Source: Deltaproteobacteria bacterium
Lineage (GTDB): Bacteria; Desulfobacterota; Binatia; UTPRO1
Direction of reading: 5' to 3'
Length of the DNA stretch: 37,291 bases
Assembly (NCBI GenBank): GCA_020848745.1
Contig: JADLHM010000078.1
Location: forward strand, 1 to 37,291
Positions 1 to 7,699 of the stretch are shown one piece after another. A program made the position numbers and the translations under genes. The notes beneath the pieces were generated by a model. The model was not told the DNA's origin, made no database searches, and saw only the letters and a program-made list of their open reading frames with translations. The number at the start of each line of letters is the position of its first letter. The stretch's first letter is position 1.

Positions 1-96
1 CGCCTCGTCGATCGCTGGATCGACCTCGCCACCGAACGCTCCGACCTCCAACTCGCGCAACGCACCGAAGCAGCGAAGCCGATCAAGCGCCGCTGA
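1..96 (+). CDS. C-terminal tail of the element's protein (putative transposase), 5' partial
   Basis: An open frame enters at base 1 and ends at TGA 94-96, giving 31 basic residues ending in AAKPIKRR. The same tail is encoded in inverse orientation at 37194-37291. Its position just inside the end of a repeated element suggests a transposase, but too little is visible to name a family. It could instead belong to another kind of multicopy element, such as one carrying a reverse transcriptase. Confidence 0.4.
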   Translation, partial: RLVDRWIDLATERSDLQLAQRTEAAKPIKRR

Positions 97-124
97 TCAC
101 ACCCGAGAACCCGGCACTCTCCAG
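1..124 (+). mobile_element. Left copy of a repeated IS-like element end
   Basis: Bases 1-124 are identical, in reverse complement, to 37166-37289 at the other end of the window. Identity stops abruptly after ...CACTCTCCAG on both sides, and the next bases differ (AT-rich here, CTATTAACCC in the other copy read the same way). That shared break point marks one terminus of the element. The copy contains the 3' end of a reading frame plus 28 non-coding bases up to the terminus. The rest of the element lies outside the window. I do not recognise the IS family from this much sequence. Confidence 0.75.
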
Positions 125-135
125 TAAAATAATAA

Positions 136-633
136 AATAGTCTGGACCGATTTACGATGCTGCGACGGTGGGTCGACACGCTGACCGCGCTGCATCACGG
201 GTTCCTCGTGCGCCCGTGGTTCAAGAACGTGGCGAAGTCGCTCCGCAAAGAGCCCAAGTGGTATGCGACCGACTGGTCGGGCATCGCGGATCCGGGGCAG
301 CGCGCCGAGACTTTCGTGGCATGCCATCTCCTGAAGGCCGTCCAGGGCTGGAGCGACCTCGGGCTCGGCACGTACGAGCTCCGCTATCTCCGCGACAAGG
401 AGAAGCGCGAGGTCGACTTCGTCGTCATCCGCGATCGGAAGCCCTGGTTTCTCGTCGAGGTGAAGCACGCCGACACGAGCCTAAGCCCGAGCCTCGCGCA
501 CTTCCAGCGGCAGACCGGCGCGCGCCACGCGTTCCAGGCCGTCCTCGAGGAGCCGTTCGTCGACGCCGACTGCTTCACACGACGCGATCCGTGCGTCGTG
601 CCGGCTCGAACGCTGCTGTCGCAGCTACTCTGA
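136..633 (+). pseudogene. DUF4143/AAA_14 ATPase, C-terminal fragment truncated by the adjacent element
   Basis: The frame is open from base 136 (after TAA at 133-135). The first ATG is at 157, but residues before it (SLDRFT) look like part of the family's winged-helix region, so ATG 157 is probably not a native start. What remains is the C-terminal part of an ATP-binding DUF4143 protein: the helix-turn-helix-like segment, an E at residue 51, and a nuclease-like pattern EVD (85-87) and EVK (101-103), numbered from ATG 157. The AAA+ half with Walker A and B is missing; intact members are about 400 residues, this is 158. The repeated element ends only 12 bp upstream, so insertion of that element explains the loss. 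Function of the family is not established. Two intact relatives lie at 6306-7457 and 35656-36870. Translation from ATG 157 cannot be excluded. Confidence 0.8.
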
Positions 634-771
634 CCCGCGTTTCGCACCGGTCCCGAGGCAACCGTCGAGATCCGACAACTTCACGAGGATGCGGTTACGA
701 TCCGGCACGGACGACCGCTCGCAGATACTCGTCGCACTCGTGTCGGAAGTCCTCGAACTCGCGGATGGGGG

Positions 772-2208
772 CTATCGGGCGAGGGCCATGGTCGCTGGCC
801 TGGCGTCCGCCGTCGCAACGTTTTCCGCGCCATCGGCTCGCGCCGGCGCCGACAGATCCGGGATCACGAGCTCGACCACGGTCCCGCCGCTCACACCGGG
901 CGTCACGCGGCAGTCGCCGTGGAGCAGCGCGAGGCAGGCGCGCACGAGGCTCAGACCGAGGCCGAGCCCCTCGTGGCGCCGCGCATGGCTGTCGTCGCCC
1001 TGGCGGAAGAGCTCGAAGATCCGCCCGAGCTGGGCCGGGGCGATGCCGATGCCGGTGTCGGCGACGCGGATGCGCCAGCCGCGCCCGCCGGGCGCGCGCG
1101 CCGCCTCGACCCGGATCTCGCCGCGCTCGGTGAACTTGAAGGCGTTGCCGACGACGTGGAAGAGCACCCGCCGCAGGAGCGCCGCGTCGGTCCGCACGGT
1201 CGCGGCGTCGGGGGCGATGTCGACGCAGAGCGCGGGCGCGTCCGGCGCGCCGTGGCGCGGTATCGCCTCGGCGACGTCGCGCAGGACGGCGGCGAGGTCG
1301 ACCGCGGCGGGCGACGGCGTGATGCGCGCGGTCTCGGCATCGACGAAGAAGAGCATGTCCTCGACGAGCTGATGGAGATGGCGGCCGTTCGAGGTGATGC
1401 GGTCGAGGTACTCGCCCTGCCGCTGATTGATGGGCCCGGCGGCCTCCTCGCGCAGCAGCGACCCGAAGCCGAGGATCACCGCGAGCGGGGTCCGGAGCTC
1501 GTGGGACATGAGCGCGAGGAACGTGTTCTTGGCGCGGCTCGAGCGGATGAGCGAACCCGCGAGATCGCCGATGCGCTCGGACTGGGCGCGCAGGGTCTCC
1601 TCCTGCCGCTCGACCCGATGCCGCGTCGTCCCGAGCTCGGCCTCGAGGCCCGCGTGGATCGCGCCCATCGAGAGCCGCATGTGGGCGAGCGTCACGACCT
1701 GCGTGATGATGTCGCCCACGAGCTCGAGCGCGCGCTGGCTCACCAGGTCCCAGCAGATCGGCACGAGCTGCAGGCAGAGAACGGCACCCACGCACTCGCC
1801 GCCGATCGCGAGCGGGAACCCGACGACCGAGCCGCGGAGCTCGCCCGGGAGCTGGCGCCGCTCTCCGACGCCGTCACCACCCCAGCGCACGAGGGCGCGG
1901 GCCCGCACCACGTCGGCCGCGAGCGCCTGCACCGCCGCCGGGAGCGGCTCCGCCGCGCCGCCGAAGCGCTCGCTCTGGCTGAAGCTCCCGACGACGCTCG
2001 ACGCCTCTGAAGCGCGGCAGCTCGTCACGACGACGCGCTCGTGCCCGAGCCCGAGGACGAGCGTCCGGGCGAGCTCGGTCGCGAGCTCCTCGAACGACGA
2101 TGCCTGGTGCCCGAGCCGCGTGAGGTCGCGAATCAACGAGAGGTGCGTGAGCAGCGTGTCGTACTGTTCTTGGGCCTCGCCGACGGCCTCGCGAAAGACT
2201 TGGCTCAT
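772..2208 (-). CDS. Cytosolic sensor histidine kinase with GAF-like input domain
   Basis: 478 residues. The N-terminal half (about 35-180) looks like a GAF-type sensor with no membrane segment. A coiled-coil linker (about 185-228) follows, then a HisKA domain with the H-box SHELRTP (phospho-acceptor H236) and a HATPase_c domain with N355 (GNAFKFT), DTGIG from D384 and GLGLGL at 414-419. All catalytic boxes are intact, so it should autophosphorylate. There is no receiver domain, and no cognate response regulator adjoins it. The start lies 2 bp after the stop of the upstream HDOD gene, so the two are almost certainly co-transcribed and the kinase may be translationally coupled. The ligand of the sensor domain cannot be read from the sequence. 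Confidence 0.92.
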   Translation of the reverse strand: MSQVFREAVGEAQEQYDTLLTHLSLIRDLTRLGHQASSFEELATELARTLVLGLGHERVVVTSCRASEASSVVGSFSQSERFGGAAEPLPAAVQALAADVVRARALVRWGGDGVGERRQLPGELRGSVVGFPLAIGGECVGAVLCLQLVPICWDLVSQRALELVGDIITQVVTLAHMRLSMGAIHAGLEAELGTTRHRVERQEETLRAQSERIGDLAGSLIRSSRAKNTFLALMSHELRTPLAVILGFGSLLREEAAGPINQRQGEYLDRITSNGRHLHQLVEDMLFFVDAETARITPSPAAVDLAAVLRDVAEAIPRHGAPDAPALCVDIAPDAATVRTDAALLRRVLFHVVGNAFKFTERGEIRVEAARAPGGRGWRIRVADTGIGIAPAQLGRIFELFRQGDDSHARRHEGLGLGLSLVRACLALLHGDCRVTPGVSGGTVVELVIPDLSAPARADGAENVATADARPATMALAR

Positions 2209-2210
2209 GG

Positions 2211-3062
2211 TCAATCCGCTCCGTAGAACACGCGAAGGTCGTCCTTCTGCCCCTGAAGCTGCGCCGCGATCTCGACGCAGGTTCCGAACGAGAGTCCGCC
2301 GAGGCCCCCCAAGACCGCCTCGGCCTCGGGCGCGAGCACGCCCTGCTCCATGTCGGTCCAATGGACCAGCCGATTGGCGAGGTTCACCACGACGGACGCG
2401 CCGAGCGGCGTGGCGGGGGCGAGTTCGTCGTGATGGTCGCGACACGCGTCGACGATCATCTCGGGGAGCTGCCACGAGGCGCCGAGCCACGCGCCCGCCC
2501 GCGCGTGGTCGACCCCGAAAGCGTCGCGCTCGCGGACGACGAGCGGCGTGTCGCCGCCGACGGCGGCCACCGCGTCGTAGACCGTCGTGAAATGGATGCG
2601 GAGCACGACCTTGCCGAGGTCGTGCAGGAGTCCCGCGGTGAATACCCCCTCGGGGTCGGCCGCCCTCGTGCGCTGCGCGATCGCGCGCGCTGCCGCGCCG
2701 ACCAGCGCCGAGTGCTCCCACAGCGCCGTAATGCTCGGGCCCCCGCGCGACGCCATCGTCTCCCAGATCTTGATGCCGAGCGCCAGATTCTTGACCGTCG
2801 AGAAGCCGAGCAGCATCACCGCCCGCGAGAGCGAGCTCACCTCGCGCGCGCAGCCGAAGAAGCCGCTGTTGGCGAGGCGCAGGACGCGACCTGCGAGCGC
2901 CTGGTCGCGCTGCATCAGGTCGACGAGATCTTTGGCGGAGGCGCGCTCGCCGTCGACGACACGCAAGATGCGGAGCAGCAGCACCGGGATCGTCGGCACA
3001 TCCTTCGAGTTGACGATCTCCGCGCGCAGTCGCGCCAGATCGTGCGCCTCCTTCGTGGCCAT
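2211..3062 (-). CDS. HDOD-domain signalling protein
   Basis: 283 residues. An HDOD domain begins near residue 22 (VPTIPVLLLRIL) and continues through VLRLANSGFFG, AVMLLGFSTVKNLAL and GLLHDLGK (about 143-150). H147/D148 recall the HD dyad, though HDOD proteins are generally not enzymatically active as phosphodiesterases. Members act as output or scaffold modules in bacterial signalling. A strong ribosome site (GGGGAGG, 3068-3074) fixes the start. It is the first gene of an operon with the histidine kinase, overlapping neither but separated by only 2 bp, which suggests a shared pathway. The promoter would lie in the 100-bp divergent gap with the SDR gene. Confidence 0.9.
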   Translation of the reverse strand: MATKEAHDLARLRAEIVNSKDVPTIPVLLLRILRVVDGERASAKDLVDLMQRDQALAGRVLRLANSGFFGCAREVSSLSRAVMLLGFSTVKNLALGIKIWETMASRGGPSITALWEHSALVGAAARAIAQRTRAADPEGVFTAGLLHDLGKVVLRIHFTTVYDAVAAVGGDTPLVVRERDAFGVDHARAGAWLGASWQLPEMIVDACRDHHDELAPATPLGASVVVNLANRLVHWTDMEQGVLAPEAEAVLGGLGGLSFGTCVEIAAQLQGQKDDLRVFYGAD

Positions 3063-3162
3063 GCGCGCCTCCCCGCGGTGCTATCGGATGCGCCGCCCGA
3101 GAACTTGAGCCGAAGGAGACGTCCGCCATTCCGCGACGTTGCGGACCCGGAGGCGGTCGCGT
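3063..3162. promoter_or_regulatory. Divergent intergenic region, HDOD operon / lipid operon
   Basis: This 100-bp gap separates two divergent starts and must hold promoters for both operons. It carries a ribosome site for each: GGGGAGG on the minus strand at 3068-3074 and GGAGG on the plus strand at 3149-3153. I see no convincing -10/-35 pair or operator. Confidence 0.45.
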
Positions 3163-4092
3163 ATGAGCGCAGCCGTGGAGCGGCTGCTCATCACCGGGAT
3201 CTCCGGGGGCCAGGGACGCCTGGTCGCCAAGCGCCTCGCCGACCAGTTCGCCGTGAGCGGCGTGGATCGGGCCCCGTGGGAGGGACATCCGGACTCCATC
3301 ACGGTCCACACGATGGACCTCCGGAAGAAGAAGTTCGAGGACATCTTCCGGCGCGAGCACCCCACGGCCGTGGTCCACCTCGCCTTCGTCCGTCACTTCC
3401 GCGCCGATCCGATGGTGCGCCACGAGATCAACGTCGCCGGCACCAAGCGCCTGCTCGAATGCTGCGCGACCTACGGGGTGAAGAAGCTCGTCGTGCTCTC
3501 GAGCTCCTACGTCTACGGGGCCCTCCCCGAGAGCCCGTACTACATGGACGAGGACACGGCGCTGAACGTCAGCCGGCACTATCCCGACATCCGAGACCTC
3601 GCGGAGGTCGACACGCTCTGCAGCACGTTCCTCTGGAAGTACCCCGAGATCGCGACCGCCATCCTGCGGCCGGTGCCGACGCTCGGCTACTACGTGCACA
3701 GCGCGATCGGCGGCTACCTCAAGCTGCGCTACGTGCCGACCATCATGGGCTTCAACCCGATGGTCCAGTTCATCCACGAGGAGGATCTCGCGGAGGCGAT
3801 CGGCCGCGCCATCGAGCTCGGGCTCCGCGGCATCTTCAACGTGACCGGGCCCGGCGCCGTGCCGCTCAAGGTGGCGATCCGCGAAACCGGCGGGACGGCG
3901 GTGCCGCTGCCCGAGTCGGTCGCGCGCACCACGATCGACGGGCTCTTCCGCCTCGGCCTCTACCACCTGCCGCCCGGCGCCCTCGACTTCGTGAAGTATC
4001 CTTGCACGATCGACGGCCGCCGCTTCCGCGAAGCGACGCAATTCCAACCGCTCTTCACCCTCGAAGAGATCTTCAGCAGCGTGAGGCACTGA
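3163..4092 (+). CDS. NAD-dependent epimerase/dehydratase-like (extended SDR) protein lacking YxxxK
   Basis: 309 residues from ATG 3163, chosen because GGAGG lies 9 bp upstream; a TTG at 3139 in the same frame has no such support. The Rossmann motif TGISGGQG (11-18) and the SSSYVYG segment (113-119) place it in the extended SDR family (GalE/WcaG-like). The usual catalytic YxxxK expected after that is not present; the region reads DIRDLAEVD (142-150). It may therefore bind nucleotide without being a standard epimerase. It leads an operon with an acyltransferase (6 bp downstream) and a patatin. A similar pairing of a GalE-like protein with a PlsC-like acyltransferase is known in mycobacteria (Rv0501/Rv0502, from memory), which points to lipid or glycolipid metabolism. 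Confidence 0.85.
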   Translation: MSAAVERLLITGISGGQGRLVAKRLADQFAVSGVDRAPWEGHPDSITVHTMDLRKKKFEDIFRREHPTAVVHLAFVRHFRADPMVRHEINVAGTKRLLECCATYGVKKLVVLSSSYVYGALPESPYYMDEDTALNVSRHYPDIRDLAEVDTLCSTFLWKYPEIATAILRPVPTLGYYVHSAIGGYLKLRYVPTIMGFNPMVQFIHEEDLAEAIGRAIELGLRGIFNVTGPGAVPLKVAIRETGGTAVPLPESVARTTIDGLFRLGLYHLPPGALDFVKYPCTIDGRRFREATQFQPLFTLEEIFSSVRH

Positions 4093-4098
4093 GCGCCG

Positions 4099-5127
4099 AT
4101 GGCCAAGTCGCCCTCGCCGAAGTCGCCGTCCGAGCGCCCGACCCGCCGCCGCGCCCGGCCGAGAGCGGTAGTCGGCACCGGAGGCATCTTGATGCATGAT
4201 GCCCCGGGAAGAGACCTGGATCTTCCGGTGGACGACTCTCCGAGCTCCGACGCGATCGACATGGCCGAGTCTCTCGGCGCGCTGTCCGACCTCGTCGGCG
4301 GCATGCTGGAAAGCTTCTCGCCGTCGCTGATCCGCGAGCTGAACCACGAGATCGGCGACCGGCTGCGCCGCTCGCCGATCCGCGTGAACAGCTACGGCTA
4401 CGACCCGTGGGGCTTCAATCCCGACGTCGCACGCCGCACACTGCTGCTGTTCGCGCTCATCTATCGCTACTACTTCCGCGTCCAGACGAGCGGCCTCGAG
4501 CACCTGCCGAAGGGCCGCATGCTCGTCATCCCGAACCACGCCGGACAGATCGCGCTCGACGCCGGCATGATCGGCGTCGCGACGGTGCTGGAAGCCGACC
4601 CGCCGCGGCCGCTCCGCGGCATGGGCGAGTACTGGCTCCCGACGCTCCCTTTCTTCAACGTCTTCATGGCTCGCGTCGGCGGCGTCGTCGGAACGCCCAA
4701 GAACGCGCGCGACATCCTCGAGCACGGCGAGGCGGTGATCGCGTTTCCCGAGGGCGTGCGCGGCATGAACAAGACCTTCGCCGAGCGCTACCAGCTCCAG
4801 GAGTTCGGCTACGGCTTCATGCGGCTCGCGCTCGAGACGCAGACGCCGATCGTGCCGGTCGCGGTCGTGGGCTCGGAGGAGCAGGCGATCTCGATCGCGA
4901 ACGTGAAGCCGCTCGCCGACCTGCTCGGCATGCCGGCCTTCCCGGTCCTCCTGAACTACTTCCCGCTGCCGGTGCGCTACCACATCCACTTCGGGAAGCC
5001 GATGGAGTTCCGCGGCAACGCCAACGACGAGGACGAGGTCATCGGCAAGAAGGTCGAGGTCGTGAAGGACCGGATCCACGACATGATCCAGGCGGGGCTG
5101 CGCCGGCGATCGAGCTGGTTCTGGTAG
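4099..5127 (+). CDS. PlsC-type lysophospholipid/glycerolipid acyltransferase
   Basis: 342 residues. The first 45 are Pro/Arg/Ser-rich and probably disordered; ATG 4192 is a possible later start. The acyltransferase core runs from about residue 125 to 300. The catalytic block is NHAGQIALD (146-154), so the Asp follows the His by seven residues rather than the usual five (HX4D). FPEG (216-219) corresponds to the second glycerol-3-phosphate-binding block and VPVAVVG (252-258) to a later core strand. It is expected to move acyl groups from acyl-CoA or acyl-carrier protein onto a lipid at the membrane face. It sits 6 bp after the SDR gene and 13 bp before the patatin, so acylation and deacylation are encoded together. 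Confidence 0.9.
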   Translation: MAKSPSPKSPSERPTRRRARPRAVVGTGGILMHDAPGRDLDLPVDDSPSSDAIDMAESLGALSDLVGGMLESFSPSLIRELNHEIGDRLRRSPIRVNSYGYDPWGFNPDVARRTLLLFALIYRYYFRVQTSGLEHLPKGRMLVIPNHAGQIALDAGMIGVATVLEADPPRPLRGMGEYWLPTLPFFNVFMARVGGVVGTPKNARDILEHGEAVIAFPEGVRGMNKTFAERYQLQEFGYGFMRLALETQTPIVPVAVVGSEEQAISIANVKPLADLLGMPAFPVLLNYFPLPVRYHIHFGKPMEFRGNANDEDEVIGKKVEVVKDRIHDMIQAGLRRRSSWFW

Positions 5128-5140
5128 CGGAGGGAAGGCG

Positions 5141-6124
5141 ATGGCGCGCAAGCAGAAGCGGGTCTTCATCCTCGGCGGCGGCGCGGCCCTCGGCGCCCAC
5201 CACGTCGGCGCGATCCGGCTCCTCGAGGAGCAGGGCATCAAGCCCGACGCGATCGTCGGCAGCTCGATCGGCGTCATCAACGCCTGCTGTTACGTCTCGG
5301 GAGGCGTGCCGCAGCTCGAAGAGGCCTGGAACGGCTTCTACTCGCTCCCGCGCATCTTCTCGCCGAGCCTGAAGCACAACCCGCTCTTCGGCTACTCGCT
5401 CTTCTCGATGGATCGCCTGCAGAGCGCGATCGAGGAGCACATCGATTTCCCGAAGATCTTCGAGAGCCGGATCGAGCTCGAGTTCGTCCTGTTGAACCTC
5501 TCGCGCGGCCGCGGCGAGGTCTACTCGAAGCGCGACTGCGAGAGCTGGCGCGACCTCCGCACGCTGTCGCGCGCCGGCTACGCGATCCCCTTCCTCTTCC
5601 CGCCCATCAAGTTCCGGAGCGACTGGTTCGTCGACGGCGGCTTCGCCTGGAACATCCCGCTCGAGCACGCGCTCGGGCTCGGCGCGACCGAGATCTACCT
5701 GCTGGCGCCGATCGCGAGCCAGCTTCCCTACCAGGGACGCTTCCGCGGCATCGCCGACTTCGTGCAGCGCTTCACCGACGTCATGTGGCGGACGATCGGC
5801 AACATGGGCTACCTGTACGCGCGCATGGAGAACGGCCGGCTGCACGACGTGCCGGTCACCGTGATCGAGCCCGGCGAGCAGTACAGCGGCTTCGGCCCGC
5901 TGCACGTCTTCAACGCCTACCCCAGAAAGAACCGGGAGCTGATGGACGCCGGCTACCGCGACGCGAAGCGCGTGATGGCGGCCCGCAAGCGCATGGAGCA
6001 ACAGCACGCGGCGAAGGTCGCGGCCGAGAGATCGCGGGCCGCCGTCGATGCCGAGCCCGCCGCCGCCCAGACGAGCGGCAAGGTCGTCGCGATCCGCCCG
6101 ACCGAGTCCGCCCTCAAGAACTGA
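5141..6124 (+). CDS. Patatin-like phospholipase
   Basis: 327 residues. The patatin fold is clear: oxyanion loop GGGAALG (12-18), nucleophile elbow GSSIG (40-44; S42) and the catalytic Asp in DGG (D165). All catalytic parts are present, so it should hydrolyse lipid acyl esters. A strong ribosome site (GGAGGGAAGG) precedes the ATG. The C-terminal 40 residues are Ala/Arg/Glu-rich. There is no signal peptide, so it probably acts in the cytoplasm on membrane lipids. It is the last gene of the SDR-acyltransferase-patatin operon. The 181-bp stretch downstream (6125-6305) has no gene I can support and no clear terminator. Confidence 0.92.
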   Translation: MARKQKRVFILGGGAALGAHHVGAIRLLEEQGIKPDAIVGSSIGVINACCYVSGGVPQLEEAWNGFYSLPRIFSPSLKHNPLFGYSLFSMDRLQSAIEEHIDFPKIFESRIELEFVLLNLSRGRGEVYSKRDCESWRDLRTLSRAGYAIPFLFPPIKFRSDWFVDGGFAWNIPLEHALGLGATEIYLLAPIASQLPYQGRFRGIADFVQRFTDVMWRTIGNMGYLYARMENGRLHDVPVTVIEPGEQYSGFGPLHVFNAYPRKNRELMDAGYRDAKRVMAARKRMEQQHAAKVAAERSRAAVDAEPAAAQTSGKVVAIRPTESALKN

Positions 6125-6305
6125 CGGGAGCGCCTTTCTCACCCCGACCCACAAGCGAACAGCTCGAAGTTCCCGCTCGAGATCGATCCCGATGGAGGCA
6201 CACGATGACTCCGCTGCGCGCTGAAGAGAGCCGATAGAGGAAAGAGAGCGATCGCGGTCGAGACGCTGAGGCGGTTCGCGCGCCAGTGCATCATCGGACG
6301 GCCCG

Positions 6306-7457
6306 TCACCCCAGCCCGCGCTCCAGATCCGCGAGGAAGGCAGCCAAGGGCAGCACCTCGAGTCCTTTCTCGGGACGCAGCCGCTCGACACCGAGATAGA
6401 CCACCACGCGACGGGTGACGCCCGGGAGCTCGCCGATGGCGCGGAGCCCTTTCGCGAAATCCGACTTCCAGCGCCGCGCTGCCTTCACCTCGATCGCCAC
6501 GAGCTCGCGACCGCGGCGCAGCAAGAAGTCGACCTCGGTGTCGCGGCTTTCGGTGGGCGCCCAGTAGGCGAGTTCGTCGCAGAGGCCGCGATAGTCACGA
6601 TAGGCACGCAGGAGCTGCGCGATCCAGCCTTCGAACAATCGTCCCGTCGAATCCGCATCCGGCGGACCGCGGTCGCCGCTGACGGCGCGAACCAGGCCCG
6701 GATCGACCCAGTAGAGCTTCGGATGCCGGCGCTCGCGCACGCGCAGGCGAGCCTCGTAGGCCGGAATCGCGAACGTGAACAGCGTGTCCTCGAGAATCTG
6801 CAGGTACCCCTGGACGGTGGTGCGCGCGACCCCGGCATCCCGTGCAAGGGCCGAGACGTTGAGCAGCTGGCCGTGGAAGAGCGCGGCGATCGGAAGAAAG
6901 CGGGCGAATCCCGGGAGGTTCCTGGTCGCCGCCTCCGCTTGGATCTCTTCCTTCAGATACATCTGGACATAGGCGTCGAGCGCGTCGCGGCGGTCCTCGG
7001 CTCCCCAGACGATCGGCAGCGCGCCCCATTCGAGCGTGCTCGCGAGCGAGAACGACGCGCCGACCTCCTCGGGCACGAAGGGATGGAGCGCACGGCGTAC
7101 CGCACGGCCGGCAAGGAGGTTCACACCCGAGCGGCGGAGCTTCCGGGCGCTCGATCCGGACAACACGAAGCGCAGGCGTCGCGTCTCGATCTTCTGGTGG
7201 ACGACGTTCAGCAGCGCAGGCAGGCGCTGCACCTCGTCGACGACGACACACGCCCCGCGCGGAAGGGCCTCGAGCTCGGCGGAAAAGAGCCCTGGATCGA
7301 CGAGGTAGCGCTGGTACCGGCCCTCATCGAGAAGATCCACCCAGTGTGCATCGGGATGCAGATGGCGAAGCCACGTGCTCTTACCGCTCCCGCGGGGCCC
7401 AAAGAGAAAATAGGAGCCCCTGGGTGCGACGAAGATGCGCCTGACCTTGATAGCCAT
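6306..7457 (-). CDS. ATP-binding protein, AAA_14/DUF4143 family (intact)
   Basis: 383 residues. The AAA+ half has Walker A GPRGSGKST (20-28), Walker B VVVDEVQ (71-77) and an LSGSSARKLRR segment (99-109) typical of the family. The middle holds a winged-helix-like stretch (about 200-240) and the DUF4143 half ends with E275, EVD (308-310) and EVK (323-325), a PD-(D/E)XK-nuclease-like arrangement. The biological role of this family is not established. It stands alone on the minus strand between convergent and divergent genes. A promoter-like palindrome directly upstream resembles the region before the ATPase at 35656. It is clearly a different subfamily member from the other two copies. Confidence 0.9.
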   Translation of the reverse strand: MAIKVRRIFVAPRGSYFLFGPRGSGKSTWLRHLHPDAHWVDLLDEGRYQRYLVDPGLFSAELEALPRGACVVVDEVQRLPALLNVVHQKIETRRLRFVLSGSSARKLRRSGVNLLAGRAVRRALHPFVPEEVGASFSLASTLEWGALPIVWGAEDRRDALDAYVQMYLKEEIQAEAATRNLPGFARFLPIAALFHGQLLNVSALARDAGVARTTVQGYLQILEDTLFTFAIPAYEARLRVRERRHPKLYWVDPGLVRAVSGDRGPPDADSTGRLFEGWIAQLLRAYRDYRGLCDELAYWAPTESRDTEVDFLLRRGRELVAIEVKAARRWKSDFAKGLRAIGELPGVTRRVVVYLGVERLRPEKGLEVLPLAAFLADLERGLG

Positions 7458-7460
7458 GCT

Positions 7461-7493
7461 GGCAGATTACGCCGAATTCTGCCGACATGACAA
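7461..7493 (-). promoter_or_regulatory. Putative promoter with overlapping 23-bp imperfect palindrome before the DUF4143 ATPase
   Basis: Read on the minus strand, TTGTCA (7488-7493) and TAATCT (7464-7469) are separated by 18 bp. The second box lies 6 bp before the ATG at 7457, so transcription would give a nearly leaderless message. GGCAGA and TCTGCC are the arms of a 23-bp palindrome (7461-7483) pairing at 9 of 11 positions. It overlaps the -10-like box, a good place for a repressor, perhaps autoregulation. No protein is identified. Confidence 0.4.
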
Positions 7494-7699
7494 ACAGCGT
7501 TGCCTTGGTCAGGGCGCCGCCGCGCATGCCACGACATGCAATCTCGGCGGACGGACGGTCCTGCTCGCTCCGTTCCGGTCCTTGCACGAGCGCACGACCG
7601 TACCGCCCGGCCCCGAAATGATGTCCTCGTGATATTCCAGCGACATGAATCTTCGACGCGCTGTGCAACGTGGCACATCGCTTGCTGGTTCGTCCCTTC

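Noticed and set aside
634-771. Possible small gene on the minus strand downstream of the kinase (tail reading FEDFRHECDEYLRAVV)
   Set aside because: It looks protein-like but has no start or ribosome site of its own and overlaps the kinase's end in another frame; I could not support it.
772-5280. Very long minus-strand open frame continuing upstream of the histidine kinase, antisense to the HDOD frame, SDR and acyltransferase genes
   Set aside because: High GC makes stop codons rare. Only 772-2208 has domain motifs; the rest is low-complexity Arg/Asp/Val-rich antisense sequence.
6204-6236. Ten-codon minigene with GGAGG upstream, after the patatin gene
   Set aside because: Too short to support, no following gene on that strand to attenuate, and no structure after it.
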